A stretch of 64,000 bases of DNA from Panulirus ornatus (GCF_036320965.1 NC_092251.1:597501-661500); one strand, 5' to 3'; numbered from the stretch's first letter, positions 36,442 to 50,163 are shown. Notes: generated from the letters alone by a model not told the origin. Numbers and translations: made by a program.

Positions 36442-36513
<72 letters not shown>
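36442..36513. repeat. (TA)36 microsatellite
   Basis: Shared by the converging 3' ends of SIDE copy 8 and the next RTE. Confidence 0.95.

Positions 36514-38880
<2,367 letters not shown>

Positions 38881-38950
<70 letters not shown>
38881..38950. repeat. (TA)35 microsatellite
   Basis: 3' tail of the preceding RTE copy. Confidence 0.95.
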
Positions 38951-38953
<3 letters not shown>

Positions 38954-38976
38954 TATCGTGTCTTTAATACTATGGT

Positions 38977-38977
38977 T

Positions 38978-39039
<62 letters not shown>

Positions 39040-39210
39040 CAGTCTGAGTCAGGTACACCATCTGTCGACCTCCATCAAGGGGAGGATGAACACCTGGGTT
39101 GGGTTTTGAGCCAATCGGCACGCCCAGGATTCGAACACGTGTGAATCTGACCCCGGGCTGGCCTGTGCTGACTCATAGTCAGTAACGTTAACGGCTACAC
39201 CACGGAGGCC
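38977..39210 (-). mobile_element. tRNA-derived SINE with (TG)n tail
   Basis: On the minus strand the element begins GGCCTCCGTGGTGTAGCCGT (A box within TGGTGTAGCCG). It carries GTGTTCGAATCC as B box (plus-strand 39127-39138), then a body with GGTGTTCATCCTCCCC and GGTCGACAGATGGTGTACC, and ends in a (TG)28 tail (plus-strand (AC)n 38980-39037). It is the best SINE copy here. An internal pol III promoter is expected from the boxes. Confidence 0.75.

Positions 39211-39212
<2 letters not shown>

Positions 39213-39260
<48 letters not shown>
39213..39260. repeat. (GT)23 microsatellite
   Basis: Directly upstream of the SINE head. Together with the SINE tail it brackets the element with the same repeat type. 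Confidence 0.95.
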
Positions 39261-39263
<3 letters not shown>

Positions 39264-39364
39264 CATGAATATTGATGTAGTTTTGTCAGTTGACTTACCA
39301 TCTTAGTAGTAGATGACGTTGCTTCCATTTCACGTTGGGGGCTTCAGTCACGGACAATAGTCCA

Positions 39365-40915
39365 CCAAGGCCGGGCCTTAACTGAAATATAGAGAGGTTA
39401 ATGATATAGAAAAAGAAAGAAACAAGTGAAAGTATTTACGAATTTTAGAGGAGGTGAAAAACTTGTCTTTAGAATTGTGCCAGGTCATAATTACCGGGAA
39501 AGACATGAGAAGGTAGAGTTCCAGAGCTTCGATGTGCAGGGAAAGAAACATATTCAAAACGGACCCTTGAGTTACCAACGGCGACTTTATAATCACGTGA
39601 CGCAGCAACTTGCCGAGTATTGCGTGGTCTAGCTAGTGGTGGTGGCACACAAGCAGCGCTCTCGGTGGCAAAAAACAGAGTAATACTTATAGAAGAGGGA
39701 AAGTGAACCAGTATTGCCGCGTAGGACAGTTGGGTCAAGTTTGGAAGTTAGCCTGGGACAGTTTATAAGTCAGAATGCTTTCAACTCTGTCAAGTAAGGT
39801 GCGGAGTTAGAACCACCCCACACGTAAAAGCAGTCCTCCATACAAGGATGGATCAGTATTTTGTATAAACGGAACAACTGTTCGGAAGAAAAGAAATTTC
39901 AACATTTAAACTTGACTCCCACTTTCTTAGAAGCAGACTCAGCTATTTCCGCAATGTGGGTTTTCCAAGATAGAGTGGATGTTACAGTGATACCAAGTAT
40001 GTTCATTAGATCAAAGCCGTGGGGAAAGTCTTGAGGAATTTTCTTTCGAGAAGTGGGTAGAAACTGGGTTTTGGAGGCATTAAACAACCAGACATCGTCT
40101 TCCCAACTGAGGCATCCTGCCCAAGTCTGAGTTTATTGAGGAAGTTATGTCAAGATGCAAATGGAGTGAGAGAAGAAGGAGCAGAATTGAAGGATGTGGA
40201 GGAATGTAGTGTTCAGTCATCAGCGTATGAGTGCATTTGGTTACTTGTTGGAGAAAAGAAATCATCAAAAAAAAGAAAAATATTAGTGACGGGACAGAAC
40301 CTTGAAGAACACCCCTATTGAAGAAGAAAGGGAAGAGGCTGAGCCATAAACAACCACGGAGATATATCGGCCAGAGAGGAAGCAAGTTATGAAGGAGCAA
40401 AGTGATGTAGGGAAACCAAAAGAGGGAAGTTTAAAAATGAGACCCCGATGCCACACCGAGTCCAACGCATTGGATATGTCAAGGGTAGCTACATAGGATT
40501 TTCCAAAATCTTTCAGAATTAATGACCATATATGAGTAAGATAGAAAAGATTCTCACCAGACTATTTCGCAAAAGACCAGAAAGACATCAGTAAATTAAG
40601 TGGAAAGGCTATCGCACTTCCTTTGAATAAAGAAACGCTTTGCCTGACGGATGACATACTTGAAATGATTACGGATAGAGATAAATGCTGAATAGGAGAC
40701 GGAGGAAGGAGAGTTTTTCCAAGCCCGATATGCCTGGTCCCTTGCCTTAATGGCCTCAGAACAAGAACGATTGAACCATAGAATGGAGGAAGAGGTCGTC
40801 TTGGAGGAAGAGAGAATAGATGCTTCCATTTCTGCAACAATAACTTGTGTGTGTTTGGCGGAAACAGAAGCATCACCATATAAGAGAAAATAATTTCCCC
40901 AAGAAAATTCAAAAA
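39365..40915 (-). mobile_element. Decayed Jockey/CR1-like non-LTR retrotransposon
   Basis: On the minus strand in order: a pre-RT block with AIKARDQAYRAWKNS (about 40760-40600); RT blocks VWHRGLIFKLPSFGF (about 40450) and GVLQGS (about 40310); a degraded catalytic region (about 40230); KTHIAEIAESASKKV (about 39930); EQLFRLYKILIHPCMEDC (about 39860-39800); and the C-terminal KLWNSTF block (about 39515). Numerous frameshifts and stops make it inactive. The clade is by motif order. Jockey and CR1 cannot be separated by eye. Confidence 0.75.
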
Positions 40916-41325
40916 AGAATTTTCATAAGTTATTCCACTCGGCTTTATTGAGGTGCCAACATTTATGTTTAGAATGAGGTGCTGGAGGGGAGGTTGCTGT
41001 TAAAATAGATACGTATATGAGAGTGTTCCAATGGAGTGTTGTTTGTGCTTCATTTTATGATTATTTCACGTGCAATCTTCTTCCTTTTTTGTTTATGTTT
41101 TTATTCATTATGTGTGCATTTACCTATTATATCCTTTTTTTATATGTTTGTTGCATGTGTACGAATACACAAGATTTTTTCCTAGTATGTGATGGTTTTA
41201 TTCGTGAACACTTGTGTCTTTCGTATGTATTTTGTAAATTTTATGTTTTTGTTTTGCATGTGTGTATTTACACGTATTTTTGTATGTTTGTGGGTTGTTG
41301 GAGGACTCATCCCTACAGGCAATGT
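40916..41325. other. No gene recognised
   Basis: T-rich unique sequence. Its last bases form the left target-site duplicate of the next RTE copy. Confidence 0.45.
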
Positions 41326-42637
41326 ATGTATGAACATTTTTTTTTTTTTTTTGCTTTGTCGCTGTCTCCCGCGTTTGCGAGGTAGCGCAAGGAAACAGAC
41401 GAAAGAAATGGCCCAACCCACCCCCATACACATGTATATACATACGTCCACACACGCAAATATACATACCTACACAGCTTTCCATGGTTTACCCCAGACG
41501 CTTCACATGCCTTGATTCAATCCACTGACAGCACGTCAACCCCGGTATACCACATCGCTCCAATTCACTCTATTCCTTGCCCTCCTTTCACCCTCCTGCA
41601 TGTTCAGGCCCCGATCACACAAAATCTTTTTCAATCCATCTTTCCACCTCCAATTTGGTCTCCCTCTTCTCCTCGTTCCCTCCACCTCCGACACATATAT
41701 CCTCTTGGTCAATCTTTCCTCACTCATTCTCTCCATGTGCCCAAACCATTTCAAAACACCCTCTTCTGCTCTCTCAACCACGCTCTTTTTATTTCCACAC
41801 ATCTCTCTTACCCTTACGTTACTTACTCGATCAAACCACCTCACACCACACATTGTCCTCAAACATCTCATTTCCAGCATATCCATCCTCCTGCGCACAA
41901 CTCTATCCATAGCCCACGCCTCGCAACCATACAGCATTGTTGAACCACTATTCCTTCAAACATACCCATTTTTGCTTTCCGAGATAATGTTCTCGACTTC
42001 CACACATTCTTCAAGGCTCCCAGAATTTTCGCCCCCTCCCCCACCCTATGATCCACCTCCGCTTCCATGGTTCCATCCGCTGCCAGATCCACTTCCAGAT
42101 ATCTAAAACACTTCACTTCCTCCAGTTTTTCTCCATTCAAACTCACCTCCCAATTGACTTGACCCTCAACCCTACTGTACCTAATAACCTTGCTCTTATT
42201 CACATTTACTCTTAACTTTCTTCTTTCACACACTTTACCAAACTCAGTCACCAGCTTCTGCAGTTTCTCACATGAATCAGCCACCAGCGCTGTATCATCA
42301 GCGAACAACAACTGACTCACTTCCCAAGCTCTCTCATCCCCAACAGACTTCATACTTGCCCCTCTTTCCAAAACTCTTGCATTCACCTCCCTAACAACCC
42401 CATCCATAAACAAATTAAACAACCATGGAGACATCACACACCCCTGCCGCAAACCTACATTCACTGAGAACCAATCACTTTCCTCTCTTCCTACACGTAC
42501 ACATGCCTTACATCCTCGATAAAACTTTTCACTGCTTCTAACAACTTGCCTCCCACACCATATATTCTTAATACCTTCCACAGAGCATCTCTATCAACTC
42601 TATCATATGCCTTCTCCAGATCCATAAATGTATGAAC

Positions 42638-42640
<3 letters not shown>
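41326..42640 (-). mobile_element. RTE-clade element with target-site duplication (subfamily A)
   Basis: Minus-strand copy from the MDLEKAYDRV block (about 42625) to a short 3' UTR with the hairpin at 41355-41385 and a poly-A of about 15 (T run 41339-41353). atgtatgaacatt flanks both ends (41326-41338 and 42628-42640): 10 bp are clear target duplication and the first atg may be shared with the element. Frameshifts lie near 42520 (one A lost from the run) and 41940. Here the tail is poly-A, not (TA)n, and the (TA)n beside the right duplicate belongs to the target. Confidence 0.92.

Positions 42641-42728
<88 letters not shown>
42641..42728. repeat. (TA)36 then (GT)8
   Basis: Compound microsatellite next to the target duplicate. 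Confidence 0.95.
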
Positions 42729-42800
42729 TACTGGACTCTGCCTGTTCGAGGTTACACTGCGAATGAAAAGTCTCTTTTGGCGAGGCTGTGTCATTGGGAA
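42729..42800. repeat. Unclassified dispersed repeat, copy 1
   Basis: gaggttacac, gaat.aa, agtct and gaggct blocks align in order with 51050-51125. The origin is not recognised. Confidence 0.4.
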
Positions 42801-42970
42801 TATAGTTCCATCAAAGAGCGTCTTACTCCAAAGGTGTCTGCATTTCCTTGCTGCTGAGACCGAGTACAGAGAGAGAGAACCACAATACATTATACCAGTC
42901 ACCTCTGGGCCAGGCAGGGATAAGGACACAGGTCACCCTTGACGACCTCACCTCATATTACTGGTCTGTT

Positions 42971-42973
<3 letters not shown>

Positions 42974-43008
<35 letters not shown>
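42974..43008. repeat. (CT)17 microsatellite
   Basis: Pure (CT)n. A degraded piece resembling the ribozyme motif (cctgacgatgtgattatacg) follows. Confidence 0.9.
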
Positions 43009-43010
<2 letters not shown>

Positions 43011-43121
43011 CTCATTCCTGACGATGTGATTATACGAGACCTTGACAGTTCGTATATTCTGTTTCCTTGTAGTTTTATCTGCATTCTTATATATGCTTCT
43101 TATATACACTCTCTACTTGTG

Positions 43122-43124
<3 letters not shown>

Positions 43125-43200
<76 letters not shown>
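43125..43200. repeat. (TA)38 microsatellite
   Basis: Left flank of a collapsed Penelope-type pair. Confidence 0.95.
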
Positions 43201-43205
<5 letters not shown>

Positions 43206-43264
43206 AAGGATCAGAAAGGATCACAATTTTGCATGTGATCAAGATATTCCCCGAGGACTCATAG

Positions 43265-43268
<4 letters not shown>
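43201..43268. mobile_element. Collapsed inverted Penelope-type pseudo-LTR pair
   Basis: The left part (ttggaaaggatc, then cacaattttgcatgtgatca) is in minus orientation and the right part (ccgaggactcataggaat) in plus orientation. Only the outer ends of the arms remain. A short ggatcagaaaggatc duplication lies in the left part. Confidence 0.6.

Positions 43269-43331
<63 letters not shown>
43269..43331. repeat. (TA)32 microsatellite
   Basis: Between the collapsed pair and a SIDE. Confidence 0.95.
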
Positions 43332-43334
<3 letters not shown>

Positions 43335-43568
43335 TTTTCTTTTCAAACTATTTGCCATTTCCCGCGTTCGCGAGGTAGCGTTAAAAACAGAGAACTGGGC
43401 CTTTGAGGGAATATCCTCACCTGGCCCCCTTCTCTGTTCCTTCTTCTGTAAAATTAAAAAAATAACGAGAGGGGAGGATTTCCAGCCCCCCGCTCCCTCC
43501 CCTTTTAGTCGCCTTCTACGACACGCAGGGAATACGTGGGAAGTATTCTTTCTCCCCTATCCCCAGGG

Positions 43569-43571
<3 letters not shown>
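43332..43571 (-). mobile_element. SIDE copy 9
   Basis: Full-length minus-strand copy. The hairpin stem is kept with a changed loop (cccgcgttcgcgagg). The 5' end is at tatccccagggat. Confidence 0.9.

Positions 43572-43639
<68 letters not shown>
43572..43639. repeat. (TA)33 microsatellite
   Basis: Cuts off the 3' end of the Penelope-like coding region. Confidence 0.95.
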
Positions 43640-43643
<4 letters not shown>

Positions 43644-44811
43644 TTTCTAATTTGTATAGACCACCACTAATATTAAGATTATAATTCTTTGTGTATTTAA
43701 TAATAGAAGATTCAATGATATTTCTCGTGGTAATAGAGTTAGAGTTAATAACTGAGATGGCATTACTCCAATCAATACAATGATCATGTTTTTAACGTGA
43801 TTAAGCAAGGCATTTGATTCTTGCCCCGTTCTTATACTATATATATGTTGCTTAAGTCTAACAGAAAGATCCTTACCAGTCAGCCCAACATAAAACTTAT
43901 TACAATATCTACATGGCACTTTATAGATGCACCCAAGAGAATTTTCTGGTGAATTCCTGATTAAGATTTTCTTTATAGTATTATTGTTACTGAAGGCAAC
44001 ATTTACATTAAAGGATTTAAGCAACATGGGAAGTAAAGTAAAATTATTATTAAAAGGGAGAACTAAAAGATTCTTGGTGTCAATGGGAGGTTTGGGCTCA
44101 ACTCTATAAAACGATTTCTTTGCTAACTTAAAGGATTTATCAATGAAAGATCTAGGGTACTTTAACTTAGATCCAATAGAATATATCTTCTCAAACTCAT
44201 CATCAGTAAACTCTGGACTGCAAATACGTAATGCCCTAAGGAACGTAGATTGTAAAGATGATAATTTAACTCTGTCATGTTGAGATGAGTAATAATGGAT
44301 ATATGAGCATACATTGGTAGGTGTTCTGTATATGCTAAACTTAAACTTGTTTCCTTGCCTATGGATCTTGCAATCTATAAATGGTAACATACCATTATTT
44401 TAATTTTCTACAGTAAATTTGATGGAAGGCACTAAATTGTTAAGTAAGGGGAGAAATATTTGCAAATTTTCATTTGTTGGCCAAACACAAAGAACATCAT
44501 CTACATACCTAAACCACATTGCATTAGAAGGTAAGATATCCTTTAGTAATTGTTTCAAGAAATTCCATATAAAGATTACTTAGTACAGGTGAAAGAGGGT
44601 TACCCATTGCCATACCAAATTTTTGAACATAATCTCCATTGAACTGAAATACACAGTCTTTTATACACAGTTTCATCAGTTCAATGAAAACAGACTTTGA
44701 AACAGGTAAATGAATATCATCCAAGACATAATTTGGTAAACAGGTGACTACCCGAATGGAGGTCGGTTGCGTAAAAGTCTGGCATGGTCTGGTATGTAAT
44801 TTTTCTAACAA
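43640..44811 (-). mobile_element. Penelope-like element, RT and GIY-YIG endonuclease (pseudogene)
   Basis: On the minus strand, 44811-44524 codes RT blocks with FQFNGDYVQKFGMAMG and PLSPVLSNLYME. After a frameshift in an A run (about 44560), WFRYVDDVLCVWP follows with the YVDD catalytic box (plus-strand 44496-44507). An in-frame TAA lies at about 44411. 44390-43650 then codes the thumb/linker (LPFIDCKIHR) and a GIY-YIG-type domain (GCIYKVPCRYCNKFYVG, then RLKQH). A one-base loss near 43793 shifts the last ~45 codons (HVK followed by KHDHCIDW in the other frame). The RT N-terminus is missing. PLE RT plus C-terminal GIY-YIG is the hallmark of Penelope/Neptune-type elements. Confidence 0.85.
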
Positions 44812-44814
44812 AGT

Positions 44815-44960
44815 TATTAAAATCCCAACATCACAACGGAGTACCGCCGTTTATCTCCTATCATTGTAGACGTATTCATTGATCAGCCCAAAGGAAGGAT
44901 GAACACCGAGGTGATTGTAAACCGACAGCCTTGTTCCAGATTAGATCCGCGTACTTTTGA
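44815..44960 (-). mobile_element. Diverged SINE
   Basis: The minus strand shows TCGGTGTTCATCCTTCC, then TTTGGGCTGATCAATGAATAC, parallel in order to the 38977-39210 SINE (TGTTCATCCT, then GTCGA...). The B-box region is degraded. It abuts the truncated 5' side of the Penelope-like fragment. Confidence 0.5.
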
Positions 44961-45710
44961 GCGACTCTATTAAACACAGAATTTGTGAATAAGTGAAACA
45001 GTATTCTTTCATAGGGAGAATTTTATAAGTTTCACTTATTCTCATCGGATAAAACATCATTAATTGATTAACAAAAAGCAGAATCCGTTTCTTTGTACCC
45101 GCGAACCACGCTAACCAAGGCCATTGTTCCTCAGCAGCGGTAAAACCAACGGCGAGGTTTGTGATTATGTAAGTGCAATTATATACTTTACCATTTCTCC
45201 CTTCCAAAATGGCTGAATAAAGATGTTAAAAGATTGTCAGTAATAGAAGATAATCATCATTGCCAAAAAATAAATAAAAAATCTTCACATCCGTAGGAGA
45301 CTAAACCACAGAGTGACCTTGGCAGAGTGTAGCCCCGCGCCTCCCGTTACAGTCTTGCTGCCGACTGGTAGTCATGGGCACATTCATGCCAAACACGCCA
45401 CATTTGTGCGTCCTCTACATCCAGTGTAATAAAGAGTCACTTGTTTGTGGGCACCTTGGCACATCTTATCATATATCGACTGGTTATTCTCAAGCACATT
45501 GCTGTAGTTTCACTGTTCTCTTCTTTTAACGTATGAATGTTTACTCATCAGACAGGATACGCTCAGCATCATCATCTTCAACACAGATATGATAAATATA
45601 TGTACGACTTTTTTATATTATCAATTTGCAGTACCTGGCAATGCTTTACATATGGCTTCATCTCAGATTATATTTAAAGGGAAACGAGTTCTTCACTAAA
45701 AAGTTAAATG

Positions 45711-45713
<3 letters not shown>
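44961..45713. other. No gene recognised
   Basis: Unique AT-rich sequence. An 88-codon minus-strand frame up to 45207 has no recognisable domain. Confidence 0.4.

Positions 45714-45786
<73 letters not shown>
45714..45786. repeat. (TA)36 microsatellite
   Basis: 3' tail of the following minus-strand RTE copy. Confidence 0.95.
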
Positions 45787-45789
<3 letters not shown>

Positions 45790-46895
45790 CATTTATTTAT
45801 TATTATACGTAGTCGCTGTCTTCCGCGTTTGCGAGGTAGCGCAAGGAAACAGACGAAAGAATGGCCCAACCCACTCATATACACATGTATATACATAAAC
45901 GCTCACACACGCACATATACATACCTATACATTTCAACGTATACATACATATACATACACAGACATATACATATATACACATGTGCATATTCATACTTCT
46001 GCCATCATCTATTTTCGTCGCCACCCCGCCACACATGAAATGGCAACCCCCTCCCCCCGGCGCGCGTGCGAGGCAGCCCTAGGAAAAGACAACAAAGGCC
46101 ACATTCGTTCACACTCAGTCTCTAGCTGTCATGTAATAATGCACCGAAACCACAGCTCCCTTTCCACATCCAGGCCCCACAGAACTTTCCATGGTTTACC
46201 CCAGACGCCTCACATGCCCTGGTTCAATCTACTGACAGCACGTCTACCCCGGTATACCACATCGTTCCAATTCACTCTATTCCTTGCACGCCTTTTACCC
46301 TCCTGCATACTCAGGCCCCGATCACTCAAAATCTTTTTCACTCCATCTTTCCACCTCCAATTTGGTCTCCCACTTCTCCTCATTCCCTACACCTCTGACA
46401 CATATATCCTCTTGGTCAATCTTTCCTCACTCATTCTCTCCATGTGACCAAACCATTTCAAAACACCCTCTTCTGCTCTCTCAACCACACTCTTTTTATA
46501 ACCACACATCTCTCTTACCCTATTATTACTTACTCGATCAAACCACCTTACACCATATATTGTCCTCAAACATTTCATTTCCAATACGTCCTTCCCTCTC
46601 TGTACAACCCTATATATATAACCCATGCCTCGCTACCATATAGCATTGTTGGAATTACTATGCCTTCAAACATACCCATTTTTGCTCTCCGAGATAACTT
46701 TCTCTCCTTCCACACATTCTTCATCGCTCCCAAAACCTTCGCCCCCTCCCCACCTTGTGACCCACTTCCACTTCCATGGTTCCATTCCCTGCCAAGTCCA
46801 CTCCCAGTTATCTAAAACACTTCACTTCCTCCATTTTTTCTCCATTCAAACTTGTATTTAGTTAACTTGTCCCTTAACCCTGTTGAACCTAATAA
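45787..46895 (-). mobile_element. RTE-clade element, diverged, long 3' UTR
   Basis: The 3' hairpin is at 45815-45845 and the long 3' UTR runs to about 46220. The C-terminal RT follows to the VNLNKSK-proximal block, ending near 46895 without (TA)n. Several frameshifts and a damaged MDRVVRRR block (IYRVVQRG) are present. Its 5' truncation lies about 230 bp before the first transporter exon. Confidence 0.88.
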
Positions 46896-47128
46896 ACAGT
46901 CAAATCATTTTAAGTTATGGCTCATACTTTGGAAAACGAACACCACGTAGCATCTGGACAGCTCTCACGGATCTGTTCGTCGAGAAATACATGTTAAGAT
47001 TATTGTTTTATTTCATAAGCATCATTAACCACGGAAAGGGAGCCTAAAGTATGTTTAGAAACATTTTACAACAATGTATTGTAAATTATATCGTTATCAT
47101 ATCTAAATGTAAACCTCTTGTGTTGCAG
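46896..47128. other. Intron or promoter-proximal sequence
   Basis: AT-rich stretch ending in aaacctcttgtgttgcag, a good 3' splice site for the next exon. It is probably intronic. Confidence 0.5.
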
Positions 47129-47499
47129 GGCGGAGTGTAATGGCCGGGCTGGGACCGTTTAAAAGCGTGCTGCCCTTGGTGCTGGTACGGCGGGTCCTTA
47201 CGTACCTCCTCCTCCACACCTGGATCCTCCTGCCCTGTCACCAGCGCCACCGGGCCACGTCAAACCTGACCTCCTCCGGCGACACCATCGGCGGCACCCC
47301 CGCCCCCTCTCCTTCCGCTGTGATACCCAACATTCCCACACGGACTTGTCCCTCTACTCGAGGTTACAGCACTGGTTGTGAAGTACTAATGCACTCTATT
47401 AAAAGATATGTTGGTGCTACGTTTTTCAAAAAGTTGTTAACAAAGACTTCGTTTTTATTAAATATCTATAAACTGAGTGCATATCTGTTAGTAAATTGA
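47129..47499 (+). CDS. Candidate upstream ORF in the 5' part of the transporter exon
   Basis: After the splice acceptor at 47127-47128, an ATG at 47140 in good context (G at -3, G at +4) opens 119 codons and stops at 47497-47499, 60 bp before the transporter start. The first ~75 codons are GC-rich, with a hydrophobic stretch (VLPLVLVRRVLTYLLLHTW). The rest is AT-rich and looks non-coding. It may be a uORF, a separate exon using a donor near 47362, or chance. No domain is recognised. Confidence 0.35.
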
Positions 47500-47559
47500 T
47501 TATATATAGAGTGTAAGGACAGTGAAAGTTACCAAAGGAGAAATATTTTGTTAAGAAAC

Positions 47560-50163
47560 ATGAGCATGTCGTCCGCGGCGGCGGTGAGCAGATCCCAGCT
47601 CAGGGCCAGCCAGACAGAGGGCGGTGGTGAGTGTTGTGATGGTGTAGGGGTCTCCAGTGGGGACGCTGCTGCTGGGGACCAAGATGGAGAACCACCATAT
47701 CCTCCGCAGGACGCCCACCCATTGCAGCAGGAACCACCGCCTGTTTCCACAACCCAGGGTAATACAGTACAAGTCCAAAACGGTGGACAGTCAGATATCT
47801 CGGTGAAGGGGGCCTCGAGTGACCCGGTGTGTCAAGATGATATTTTAAGCAATAGCCAGACCAAGAGTGGCTGTCATGTAAGGATTTCTTCCCCGAGTGA
47901 GTCTAGTGCACGGGAATTCCAAACAGTTGGATGTGGTGGCGTGACATCTGGTGATCAAGGAGAAAAACCACAAAGTTGCACTATGAGCAGTAATATTTCA
48001 TCGCCTGGCACTAGCATTTGCAATACTAACTTGACCGATCCTGGTGCAGAAAATGATACAAGTGATAAGCGAGAGGATCTTGTAGACAGCAGCACACAGA
48101 CGAGTCCCATATGTGATGACAGAACACTTGATGACACCGAAAACCAGAGCAAGAGTGATGCTGTGACGGGCACAGATGTCAGATGTGACTGTGACATCCA
48201 GAAAAAGTCGTGCTGTACACATCATGAGCGAAGTAATGTCAGCGATTATCGACATGGAGTACATAACCAACAAAGCTCAACTAGTTTCGAAGTAGCAAGG
48301 ACAGGAACATCAAAAATATCCATAGCTAAGAGGAGGCACAAGAACTGTAATTCTGATTATTCCTCACTTTCTTCCACTGACTCTCCTAGAGTTAGTGACT
48401 CAAGTAACAGAAGCGACTCAGGCAACAGTCCTGGAAGCAGCAGCTGTAGCAGCACTAACGGGGGCTGCATTAAAAGTGGGAACACTGGCAACAAAAAGGT
48501 ATCTGCATGTGGTGGACTGAGTCCCATAGCGTCATGCGGAGGAGAGTCTAGCGTCAATGTTGGTTTCACTGTTAATGTTGGTTTGTCCTCTCACTCGAGC
48601 AGCAGAGATCTAGAAGGGCGTAGCCCCTCTACGCCTAACAGTGGGTGTCTCAAGGCCGGGACACGAGTTGCTTCTGGTGCTCATGTCCAGTTTGATACAC
48701 CATACGATGAAGAGGATGCCAACATTCAGCATGATACACTCGTCACTGAGGATGGTCAGGTGTCGATACACAAACCTAATGGTGGTGGTGCCTCACCAAC
48801 CCATGGAGAACAACTCTCACGTCTATGGGCCAAGCTTATGCCTGACTCCTCGCCATCAGATGTTGCATCTAATTTATTAGTGCCAAAGAAATGGCGCCGC
48901 AGACAAATATCAGGCTCTAGTAGTATTAGCTTGGGTTCCAGCTCGAGTGATTCTAGTAATTCACAAGGAACCGAACTAGAGCGACGAGCGCCCGATGGAG
49001 GCTGGGGCTGGGTGATAGTAGCAGCGTCCTTCATGGTTCACTGTATTGCAGACGGTGTAACAATGTCTTTCGGTGTACTGTTTGTCGAGCTGCTCAGCTA
49101 CTTCAAGGAGGGCAAGTCATTGACTTCTTGGGTGGGAAGTTTGTTCATGGCAATACCGCTGCTTGCCGGACCGCTCGCCTCCCTTCTGACGGACCGGTAT
49201 GGTTGTCAGACAGTAACAATCTGTGGTGCTGTAATTGCCTGCTTTGGATTCTTTGTCAGTGCCTTTGTAAACACAATTCCACTGTTGTTACTGACTGTGG
49301 GCATTATTACAGGTCTGGGACTGGCTGTATGTTATGTTGCTGCTATAGTCATTGTTGCCTTTTATTTTGAGAAGAAGCGCTCACTAGCAACCGGAATTGC
49401 TGTGGCAGGTAGTGGCATCGGTACATTCTTGTTTGCACCATTAATTCAATATCTAGTAGACTACTGGGGATGGAGAATGTGCTTCATAATCCTTGCTGGA
49501 ATTTTTCTAAACATGGTTGTGTGTGGTTCACTTATGCGCGATCTTGAATGGACTCCTCGGGATTCTTCCAGCCTCCGAGATGCCAACACCACCATCAGCA
49601 GCAGACGTGGTTCAACATCTCAGTCCTCAGAGACAGTGGGAGGACGTGGGGGTAGTGTAGGCACTGGGCTTCCCTCCCTAGAGGAGCTGCGTCGATTGGT
49701 GCAGTCAGGAGACGTGGCAGCCCTGCTGTCCCCGGAAGACACCCCTACTGGGACACTCAGAAGCTCTGCCTCGCTGATGCTGTTGCCCACCTTCTTGAGT
49801 CGTTCCCAGGTCTTGCCACCTGATGTGCTTCCTTGTCTATCTTCACGCACTAATGCCTATGAGGTTGTTTCACTCATGTACCCTCACTTGTTGTCTCACT
49901 CACTTTCTGGACATGTAAACCAGATCGACCAGGTACACACCCAGTTAGATAAGAAGCAGCATTCAGTGAGCGAAAATGAAAAAATAGTAAACCATTCAGC
50001 TCCCCTCGCTAATATTGGATCATCAGTGAGCTACAGCCAAGACAGACCTCTTTTACTGACTCACCAGCTAGACAAAGACAGGCCACCTTGTTGTGATACA
50101 GACTCCACCACACCTGGCTCCATGGGAGGTGATATTTCCTCGAATAATGAGGACTACAAGACG
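47560..50163 (+). CDS. SLC16-type monocarboxylate transporter, N-terminal exon
   Basis: The start is the ATG at 47560 (A at -3). The frame is open for 868 codons to a consensus donor (acg|gtaagt) at 50164, phase 0. Residues 1-477 are Ser/Gly/Asp/Thr-rich and probably disordered. The conserved core begins with PDGGWGW (478-484), the SLC16 motif entering TM1. TM1 is about 485-507, TM2 524-544, then DRYG (545-548), TM3 551-572, TM4 574-600, YFEKKRSLATGIA (602-614), TM5 612-632 and TM6 637-658. A Ser-rich cytosolic loop follows from 665. Family members are plasma-membrane carriers, many exporting or importing lactate, pyruvate or other monocarboxylates with protons; the substrate here cannot be told. 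The unusually long N-terminal tail may be regulatory. It is flanked by RTE copies on both sides, none inside the exon. Confidence 0.9.

Noticed and set aside
43017..43040. Further hammerhead copy (cctgacgatgtgattatacg)
   Set aside because: The core is changed (CTGACGA kept, but GAAA is lost to GAGA) and stems are not formed. It is at most a decayed relic.
42939..43238. Frame with Ser-Leu and Ile-Tyr runs
   Set aside because: It is a translation of (CT)n and (TA)n microsatellites.
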